This document shows, in pieces, positions 9,601 to 13,941 of a stretch of DNA of 16,740 bases (the first letter of the stretch is position 1; each line of letters opens with the position of its first letter). The notes beneath the pieces are model-generated. The model was not told the origin of the DNA, searched no databases, and saw nothing but the letters and a program-made list of their open reading frames with translations. The translations under genes were made by a program, and so were the position numbers. This stretch comes from Oscillospiraceae bacterium. Its GTDB lineage: Bacteria > Bacillota_A > Clostridia > Oscillospirales > Oscillospiraceae. The stretch lies in contig CADBKB010000023.1 in NCBI GenBank assembly GCA_902795095.1, positions 1 to 16,740 of the forward strand, written 5' to 3'.

Positions 9601-12040
9601 CGCCCGCCAGGGCCTGGTCTCCGGCGCCATCTCCATCACGCCCGTCGCCACGGGCAGCGGCGTGCTCCACGTCACCGACACCGACACGAACACCACCTTC
9701 TCCGTTGCCTTCGAAGTGACCGAGGCGGGCAGCGGCATCGACATCCACCGCGACAACGAGGCTTTCAGCTTCTATAACCGCAATGACAGCCGCTACGATC
9801 AGAACTCCGCCAACCCGGCCTCCCAGAACTGGGGCTTCGCCAACGAGGACAGCTGGGGGACGGGGCAGACCCGGGAGACGCCCATGCGCGGCAACCTGGC
9901 GACGGGCGAGCAGGGGACGTACTTCACCTTCGATACCGTGGCCGAATCCATCGACCTGTACTTCCAGGGCGAGGTCACGGTGACCAGCACAAACCCGGAA
10001 TTCGCGAAGATAAACAACGGCAGGAACGTCATCACGATCACGAACGAGACCGGCGGCAACGCGCCCGTTCGCATCGAGCTGGGCGGGAACGAGAGGAACG
10101 AAACATTCCGGGTCACCGTCACGGTCGTCGGCAAATCGGCGGTTTTCGACCGCATGACCGAGCGCTACAGCGGCAACGTGGCGCCCATCCCGGCCTACGA
10201 CGGAGCCAGCCCGCTGCTGATCTGGAGCCGGAGCTTCCCGGATACCGGCTCCGTCGTCCAGGGCACGGTCCCGCTGAAGCTCTATATCCTGGACAACAAC
10301 GGCATCGCCGGCCTGACCGTCAACGGAAAGCAGATCACCGATCCGCAGAGCGAGGAAAACGTGGTCTCCCTGGATCCGGATCAGCTGCTGTGGTGCTATG
10401 ACTTCGGCGAGCTATCCCATAACGATACCTTCAGCATTTCCGCCGTCGACGTCTCCGGCAATGTGACCGCGACGACCCTGGAGGCGCTGTGGTTCCTGTC
10501 CACCGGCTCCGATCCGAACGGTACCGTTTCCGTCCCGCCGTATACGGCCGGCTTCCGGAAGGACGGCAAGCCGCTGCCCGACGCCGTCGGCTCCACCGAC
10601 GGCCTGGAAATCTGCTTCGAGCCGGACACCGCCGACCCCGCGGCGCCGAAGCTGAACGGCAACACCTTCGAGGTCTACTATTTCGACGGCACGGGCTTCA
10701 ACAAGATGAGCGCTTCGGATTCCGGCACCTTCGCGGTTTCGCAGAACGGCATCTACTGGACGCGGGTCCTCCATCCCGGCGCCGACAGCGGCACCACCGA
10801 CGACACCTGGAGCGCCGAGGTGCTGAACCTGAGGCAGATCGACAAGGGGGTGCTGCAGGCGTCGCTGGCCTTCAACGGCAGCGACACGGCCCCCGCGCTG
10901 CACTGGTCCGCGATCAAGAATGCCTCTGTGGCGAAGGTCAGCGCCGTCACCATCAACGGCTGGCCCGTCACCTCGGAGACGGGAACGAACCTCAGCGGCC
11001 GGTGGCCCATCCGGTTCAACGGCGTCTACCGCCTGCGGGCGGAGGATTCCGTGACGCCGCCGAGGGTCATCGAGCAGGAGATCGACGTGACCGACGTGAA
11101 GATCCGGGAGCACGACGGCCTGGTGAGCGTCACGGTGCCGACGGACGAGGTCAGCAGCGACGGCGCGATCCTGCTCGACGCTGCCGATCTGGTGGGCGGA
11201 TCCTACGATTCCGCGCAGTCCGTCCCGGCACAGAACATCTACTATGGCAAATACAAGGCCCTGCTGCTGCCGCCGGCGGACGCCGGCCGCGTCGGGGAGA
11301 TCCTGGCCTCGCCGGACGCCGCCGACGGCTGGATCCCCCTGGAGAAGGGCGCCTATACCCACGCCTGGACGGGCCTGCCGATGGGCGACTACAGCCTGCT
11401 GATCATGGACGACGGCGACGGCGGCAGAGCGGAGGGCGCCGAAGCGCCGACCAACTGCCTTGTCAAAACCGTCAGCCTCCGGGAGAAGCTCGACAAGACG
11501 GTATTCGTCGATGTGCGCAATGAGAACGCCTTCTACTTTGAGCCGGTCTACTGGGCCTTCTATGCCCGACCGCAGATCACCAACGGCATCGACGAGACGC
11601 ACTTCGGACCGGAGCGGGGCTGCACGAGAGGTCAGGTGGTGACCTTCCTGTGGCGCGCCGCCGGCTGCCCGGAGCCCGGGACCGCCAAAACCGGCTTCAC
11701 CGATCTCAAGCCCGGCGCCTTCTATGAAAAAGCCGTGGCCTGGGCGGTGGAGAACGAAATCACCAATGGCATGACGCCCACCGCCTTTGCTCCGGACGCC
11801 ACCTGCACCAGAGGCCAGATCGTGACCTTCCTGTGGCGCTTCGCGGGCAAGGCGGAGCCGAAGCGCACAAAGACGGACTTCACCGACGTGTCCGAATCGG
11901 CCTTCTATGCCAAAGCCGTGGCCTGGGCGGTGGAGGAGGGAGTCACCAACGGCATGACGCCCACCGCCTTCGCGCCGAGCAGTACCTGCACGAGAGGCCA
12001 GGTGGTGACCTTCCTGTACCGCGCCATGGACGGGAAATAG
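650..12040 (+). CDS. Giant secreted multidomain surface protein with C-terminal SLH triplet (3,796 aa)
   Basis: The start is ATG 650, with GGGAGG at 638-643; starting at 608 would put a charged extension before an obvious signal peptide. Residues 1-27 are a Sec signal peptide (basic start, Leu-rich core, cleavage likely after A-A-A). In order: a Calx-beta-like segment near 50-110; an Ig-like stretch near 165-235; a clear Calx-beta domain at about 330-442 (V-E-Y-x-T-V-D-G-T-A-K-A-G-T-D-Y); an unrecognised region 510-1390 with one calcium-loop-like D-A-D-G-N-D-Q-I-D-G at 1095; a Gly/hydrophobic strand-rich region at about 1400-1890, interrupted by two 38-residue charged repeats (1599-1675); blade-like repeats at about 1974-2640 that could be a beta-propeller; two CARDB-like domains at about 2635-2900; several Ig-like beta-domains; and SLH modules starting at F3619, F3683 and F3744. 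SLH modules bind secondary cell-wall polymer, so this is probably a wall-anchored adhesin or coat protein. No catalytic motif was recognised and the exact ligand is unknown. The frame is intact over 11.4 kb. Confidence 0.9.
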   Translation: MKHPIQRALCLLLCLILTLQLAEPAAAVWQEDAPTPAQSESPVVLRDSAGNEVTPDESWEEVYPYGAFGFDVTAADAREGDDTVVTVYRAGGTKGKATAYIVYSPLLVPNEDGSTYYGYALSGRDLTLEVEDPLPIAAFQPVGKPADPEPCGERIEKTADEQGYVLTLAREAEHYQWEILYDGRWCAVGDSDKPTLAMDAEYMGEDYDYRCVYTADGVRYCTDSLKGLPYEKPAPEAPEPVPADLELSTEQTFTAIALDDEEDPYSGWVFGLTFAEGEWKKEIRLHANTDDASEAMEGATMRISYTDGGEIYAGAETLLYHVADGNESNPSTVGFRTGAVTADKADGTVEIPVRREGAVERPVSVEYRTVDGTAKAGTDYVAASGTLMLYGNVTELPVKVELIDAPGASDETLEFSVELFELKGDDNCTLTAGRATVSLTDLREGQSADNLATLLHDGQAVDLTEAVADAPTAANAGSETVTGEQVTPEEPVWEPVDLIPLEDGGMSTQVYSFPVVEDPNNPGHYTDLALLNFGSKGDWEDTEDLAKVDLFDTSKNISKVAGGATVKDVGNKATSGGYGDHVYDSEYETYNGGVVAYGKASGWIGFTEGISNPIGQMYSDFEAKVKVIYAHDETWYKVGTTNDYRGSWLDPQLVIGTDKWDSKDILQEPRDTRIEIHDGDYEGNFCAAGSKNWNVQGKSSTEDKNAYSNPYEQTYSGTITTTGPVGVALDFSYHSTKEHCTDTLLHNSLLELQYLKMTRRMFSQNAFTVDIATPNDESSSPDGCMVISDYSNYVPSVSFLSGAGGAVNNRVYVGSTICFKSNDNIPPGLFIARVDVFCSDDNGATWKNFNDRFQTDVSMEKRICNVKLLGKKGKELSKEEIENYHYRFRLVYQRDQMVKVDLTPSLPRDDNGNVQTDEIDQLFNNYAPMEEHIIDYGNGAIAVDRVRGEPTQDHCFGDAHITYGYSTYDQGIRDFSKKIVTEAGPAQPDGEKTGIRPDKGRVKVDSRSETASWYLPKGNHSHGDDQVANIQWINFGLPKSDELVINGRSYKGNETIYFTEGDLAGDIIIKYYHSAYKYFINTMTTDLSWMRLYLDADGNDQIDGAYNEHTGAFVLDSDHGDRLIRDLRQGESFSELEVEPVELEGGGTGQYFVQACYSMTPRCIAKPEGPEKDSKAQVLGAITSAVDPGSSAYSEQTAEQKEYNYVISGKDPDGRYTSDDHPMYEAIASAKTVLSLPLGGDKNPGYVTEVDGAEKYIWEPLWYENNLYACEQPDLITIENTPAGPTHVTQGAELNDEGKYEYTASALRQMNGYLASLRGTSTFVLVSQVQAAGIDAIRHSPKKYPVVPDSVTMSRVSTSPDGSYLQENHDAAQSEMTMPTGGEDSEMPEFNMPFDINLGDNEIGITDYVSIILGENQIGFAVSIPLLGYEREGSTKGGWQTGKKKNPKVINTDFFESLGNFGSDVKSKNKKLGDESYQKSLNEHSSTAPDKAKAIGCGKVSATLSVAFAFVWQYNPLDNGYYFSTWEIGVEGELGFRGQVRLTVCPVFYGFLDVKFSLELKTGLGVIRDTRHAEALINAKTPQTEALAVTKRYYAEGKTITQSEYEELSGSEQEKYVRLSTGKYAVPEEALARRSFLLTEEQYGLLDEEEKADYHLSVDGYYVNKRYNSLDEAKAALLDEQTYTFELGTKAVDVRFDGKLYMEVQEKNSAGRWVKAAKDSGFISGVLSSDGTRDTLVVIRQQDEMELKKPVRIALRALEYNGNTNVDSTKITYVAPVDDIYNQVHWNGIKLAPELSVEIGVGVGVEVLRAEVYLHISLGAEFLLWGFNPKYDPTVPEYLDEEETKPNPTYQDKYYCRVDNFDFTIGLALRVVLVVLTYELDMVSYQVHYEASGKSVNDAGELFKDGEWSYEWHFLNDLAEQDADDPDAGVTVRLPKNMAFEQQVFSPEDNEATEENGLSTQAFDPKDPTVPFQTSGYGCSMDSANLTSGIPEGGSYKVVRAGEKNYIVYTLSRQDSTVAPEDSAMLVMSELGWNGNEYGLVNPNGSGTEPYIVLDREAKATGDLDFDAWADGATVRAAWVSYGSPAEAGNARPAKPAGPPAADANGKTINADNYPEFSAVPGARAWYEYYLALESYNAYLQQRAKTAAQNTVVKTASWSPAGTSFTEPAELFRNDDYGFVFQPSSTGSGDAVFFASTAWPDVGGAALDRYKEYLQTKKLDRKVRNYLTAMKKGNLDLLGTQSALNLAVKTDDGWTVSQTALQGNQTLANVDFAAARDGAYYVAYTTEQSEYTDGDMVTVYRMYLRRVKEKDGEIIWGNAFLIRELRDFDQDRGGVDGVYSGGALMAGREYDSPYLSNLKFLTGNLDTDILTGSGTGESLSTQAVREQTLLSFEMNGASYLIPEDTLESITGGAGGMIYPFFTPPVHENADGSTVAEGASGKLGVDINSDDGHNLYAVYMGAVEGTTGNALYMSAYDASVGRWGDGTMLAMHDMNTWEAAVRMDLDRNERELAYLYGSDELRAQEEALTAMYGQDVVTTVKQMKAAEDADSGRTGSDLGDGQTFTFSDVQTVKGAKDGELLAVTQGSLKPLSIASYTDGRGNEQYVLTPKYDGDGLVSTRGTYVVSFGQGSAALGSGKILFAEKDFSRGSRLNVTVLAENVGTSAFRGSENQPITAELKADGQTLAAWKIKENVYSGQAIELSGDCSPLAHNLAEGNEFTLVLSEYTDENGVSPYNGVTDALRLFTVEKKPDLSVEDLTIMPASVTDDGAGTNLSVEFVAANHGSEEAKNVYAQFSYVSGYDDGGEPIYSPLPLTDSDLQIGVQESLGDLLKTQEAADEADRGVIFLYSDDGTGRNSNSNIRDGYGKRVKGSIRVPSAVFCADESKHAQIRVELFSDASAMTTQEYGVDTAVNDEYCTVNNASERQVEAFTSFSAAHAIVIPLGTTTKIPVSAVSARNTRPVIALEEIGDEDGRNIGILSFRQSRARQGLVSGAISITPVATGSGVLHVTDTDTNTTFSVAFEVTEAGSGIDIHRDNEAFSFYNRNDSRYDQNSANPASQNWGFANEDSWGTGQTRETPMRGNLATGEQGTYFTFDTVAESIDLYFQGEVTVTSTNPEFAKINNGRNVITITNETGGNAPVRIELGGNERNETFRVTVTVVGKSAVFDRMTERYSGNVAPIPAYDGASPLLIWSRSFPDTGSVVQGTVPLKLYILDNNGIAGLTVNGKQITDPQSEENVVSLDPDQLLWCYDFGELSHNDTFSISAVDVSGNVTATTLEALWFLSTGSDPNGTVSVPPYTAGFRKDGKPLPDAVGSTDGLEICFEPDTADPAAPKLNGNTFEVYYFDGTGFNKMSASDSGTFAVSQNGIYWTRVLHPGADSGTTDDTWSAEVLNLRQIDKGVLQASLAFNGSDTAPALHWSAIKNASVAKVSAVTINGWPVTSETGTNLSGRWPIRFNGVYRLRAEDSVTPPRVIEQEIDVTDVKIREHDGLVSVTVPTDEVSSDGAILLDAADLVGGSYDSAQSVPAQNIYYGKYKALLLPPADAGRVGEILASPDAADGWIPLEKGAYTHAWTGLPMGDYSLLIMDDGDGGRAEGAEAPTNCLVKTVSLREKLDKTVFVDVRNENAFYFEPVYWAFYARPQITNGIDETHFGPERGCTRGQVVTFLWRAAGCPEPGTAKTGFTDLKPGAFYEKAVAWAVENEITNGMTPTAFAPDATCTRGQIVTFLWRFAGKAEPKRTKTDFTDVSESAFYAKAVAWAVEEGVTNGMTPTAFAPSSTCTRGQVVTFLYRAMDGK
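11696..12037 (+). repeat. Near-identical tandem SLH-coding units, 183-bp period
   Basis: The second and third SLH modules of the giant protein are encoded 183 bases (61 codons) apart. The blocks at about 11720-11840 and 11903-12023 are alike at the DNA level well beyond what the protein motif needs, for example a shared GCCGTGGCCTGGGCGGTGGA and GGCATGACGCCCACCGCCTT. This points to recent duplication or gene conversion inside the SLH region. The first SLH module (from 11504) is more diverged. Confidence 0.7.
12005..12029 (+). repeat. Left arm of a 25-bp perfect inverted repeat flanking the protease gene
   Basis: The end of the giant protein's last SLH codon block (12005-12029) is the exact reverse complement of 13953-13977, which lies in the last SLH block of the minus-strand gene. 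It begins GTGACCTTCCTGTACCG. A 17-base part of the same sequence also occurs in direct orientation at 13812-13828, in the protease's last SLH module. The repeats arise from shared SLH coding sequence. Confidence 0.85.
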
Positions 12041-12075
12041 AGATCCCGTGCGCTCCCATCCACATATGCACAAAG

Positions 12076-12108
12076 CGCTCCCCCGGACGGCGGACGACCG
12101 GGGGAGCG
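12076..12108 (+). other. Intercistronic hairpin just before the protease ribosome site
   Basis: A perfect 11-bp G+C-rich stem (12076-12086 with 12098-12108, CGCTCCCCCGG / CCGGGGGAGCG) has an 11-base loop. It ends only two bases before the GGAGG (12111-12115) of the protease gene. No T-run follows, so it is not a normal intrinsic terminator. Known roles for hairpins in this position are mRNA processing, protection of the upstream message, or reduced expression of the downstream gene; here it may set a lower dose of protease than of giant protein. Confidence 0.6.
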
Positions 12109-12122
12109 GCGGAGGAAAAACG

Positions 12123-13841
12123 ATGAAACGCATGCTATCCCTGCTGCTGGCCGCGGCGCTGATGACCCCGCCTGCCGCGGCCGCGCCCCCGGCGCCGGCC
12201 CACGACGGCTATCTTGTCCGCCTGGCCGAGCCCGTTTCGCCCGCGCTGGCGGAATTGACCGGCTGTGCGCCGGTGGACGATGGGCTGTATTACAGCGATA
12301 CGCTCCTGGGCGTGGGGGCGCTGTCCCTGCTTGGAGAGGTGGAATGCTGGACGACCAACGATATTCTTACGACCCAGGACGTCGGATATGAGACGGAGCA
12401 GTGGAATCTGCGCTCCGTCGGCGCCGGCGCCGGCTGGAACCATACGGACCGGGCCGGCCGCCGGGACCGCCTGGGCGACGGCGTCACCGTGGCGGTGGTG
12501 GACTCCGGCGTCATGGCGGACCATCCGGATCTGGCGGAGGCCCGCATCCTGGACTATGTGGCGCTCTCCTCGGAGGAGGACGGCCTGGACGATTACCACG
12601 GCACCTTTGTGACGGGCTTGCTGGCGGCGACGGTGAACAACCGCATCGGCGTGGACGGCATGGTCCCCCATGTGAATATCCTGCCCGTGTGCATCACCCG
12701 GAACGGCGGAAAGACCGACGTCAGAACTGCCGTGGCGGGCATCAACAGGGCCGTGGAGCTGGGAGCGGACGTCATCACCTTCAGCATCGGCGGGACAAAG
12801 GACAATGAGATCCTGTACCGGGCCTGCAGGGAGGCTGCCGACAAGGGGGTCATCCTGGTGACCTGCGCGGGAAATTACTCCGCCGGCGCGAGGCGCGGCC
12901 CGGACCAATATATGTACCCCGCTGCCTATGACTGCGTGATCACCGTGTCCGCCTGCAGGAAGACGGAGGACGGCGTGGCCTTTGACGACGAATATTCCTA
13001 TTTCAACGACGCGGTGACGGTCAGCGCGCCGGGGACGGATATCACATCCCTCTTCCTCGACGGCAGCACCGCCAGGCGTACCGGCACCTCCTTCGCGGCA
13101 CCGGTGGTGGCCGCCATGGCGGCCATGGCGAAGCAGGCGGACAGGAGCATCGACGCCGAGGCGTTTGCGGAGCTGCTCAGGGCAAGCGCGCTGGATCTGG
13201 GCGAGCCCGGCTTTGATCCGTACTACGGCTGGGGTTATGTCAGTGTGCCGGACTTTCTGGCGGCGCTGGACGCGCGCCGCGCCGCGGCGGAGGAGCCTCC
13301 CTGTTCCGGCGAGATCTTTGCGGATCTGCCGCCGGTCACGAGCTACGCCCATCTGCCCATCGACTGGGCGGTGCGCAGCGGCGTCGCCAACGGCCTCACC
13401 CAAACGGCCTTCGGGCCGGAGGAGATCTGCACAAGGGCGCAGTTTCTTACCTTCCTCTGGCGCGCGAACGGACAGCCGGCGCCGGCGGCGGACACGGAGA
13501 GCTTCGCGGACGTCAAGCCGGACGCCTATTATCACACCGCGGTGCTCTGGGCCGCGGAGCGGGGGATCACCAACGGCACCTCCGCCGCCCGCTTCAGCCC
13601 GGATGCGCCTGTCACTCGCGGCCAGGCGGTCACCCTCCTGTGGCGGGCCCCCGGCTGCCCGGCGCCCGCCGGCGGCGAAAGCCCCTTTGCGGACGTAACG
13701 CCGGGGGCATTCTATGATTCCGCCGTGCGCTGGGCCGTGGAGAACGGGATCACCGACGGCGTCAGCCCGGCGGCCTTTGCCCCGGACGGCGGCTGCACGA
13801 GGGCGCAGTGCGTGACCTTCCTGTACCGGCGCTTTGCCTGA
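12123..13841 (+). CDS. SLH-anchored subtilisin-family (S8) serine protease
   Basis: A 572-residue secreted serine endopeptidase. It starts at ATG 12123, 7 bases after GGAGG. Residues 1-20 form a signal peptide ending in A-A-A. A short propeptide follows to about residue 85, with L-T-T-Q at 82-85 close to the expected propeptide/catalytic-domain junction (E-Q-W-N-L follows at 92-96). The S8 catalytic set is complete: Asp127 (V-A-V-V-D-S-G-V), His159 (Y-H-G-T-F-V-T-G, with Phe in place of the usual second His), Asn251 (C-A-G-N, oxyanion hole) and Ser323 (G-T-S-F-A-A-P). The substrate-binding S-I-G-G is at 221-224. Three SLH modules fill about 398-572 and should tether the enzyme to the cell wall. 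It follows the giant surface protein by 82 bases in the same direction and a terminator comes next, so both are probably co-transcribed. Likely substrates are itself and neighbouring surface proteins; that is inference. Family assignment is firm. Confidence 0.93.
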   Translation: MKRMLSLLLAAALMTPPAAAAPPAPAHDGYLVRLAEPVSPALAELTGCAPVDDGLYYSDTLLGVGALSLLGEVECWTTNDILTTQDVGYETEQWNLRSVGAGAGWNHTDRAGRRDRLGDGVTVAVVDSGVMADHPDLAEARILDYVALSSEEDGLDDYHGTFVTGLLAATVNNRIGVDGMVPHVNILPVCITRNGGKTDVRTAVAGINRAVELGADVITFSIGGTKDNEILYRACREAADKGVILVTCAGNYSAGARRGPDQYMYPAAYDCVITVSACRKTEDGVAFDDEYSYFNDAVTVSAPGTDITSLFLDGSTARRTGTSFAAPVVAAMAAMAKQADRSIDAEAFAELLRASALDLGEPGFDPYYGWGYVSVPDFLAALDARRAAAEEPPCSGEIFADLPPVTSYAHLPIDWAVRSGVANGLTQTAFGPEEICTRAQFLTFLWRANGQPAPAADTESFADVKPDAYYHTAVLWAAERGITNGTSAARFSPDAPVTRGQAVTLLWRAPGCPAPAGGESPFADVTPGAFYDSAVRWAVENGITDGVSPAAFAPDGGCTRAQCVTFLYRRFA

Positions 13842-13880
13842 GGCCCGGATCCTTCAAAACAACTGCCCGCGGACAAAAAG

Positions 13881-13927
13881 ACGCTGTCTCAATTCGGCTC
13901 TTCGCCGGCTTGAGACAGCGTTTTTTT
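13881..13927. terminator. Bidirectional rho-independent terminator between convergent genes
   Basis: ACGCTGTCTCAA (13881-13892) pairs perfectly with TTGAGACAGCGT (13910-13921), with extra CGGC/GCCG pairing inside. Seven Ts (13921-13927) follow on the plus strand. Five As (13875-13879) precede the stem, giving a T-run on the minus strand. It ends the three-gene plus-strand operon 39 bases after the protease stop, and also terminates the minus-strand SLH gene whose stop is at 13942. Confidence 0.93.
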
Positions 13928-13941
13928 ACGGTTTGTGCGGC

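Noticed and set aside
3671..9748. A minus-strand open frame of more than 2,000 codons opposite the giant gene, and others at 527-3529 and 10412-12133
   Set aside because: These are mirror frames produced by G/C at third positions. Their translations are Val/Ala/Gly/His-rich without domains, have no ribosome sites, and lie opposite a gene with a signal peptide and recognisable domains.
12076..12108. Terminator between the giant gene and the protease gene
   Set aside because: The stem is strong but no T-run follows; the protease ribosome site comes directly after it.
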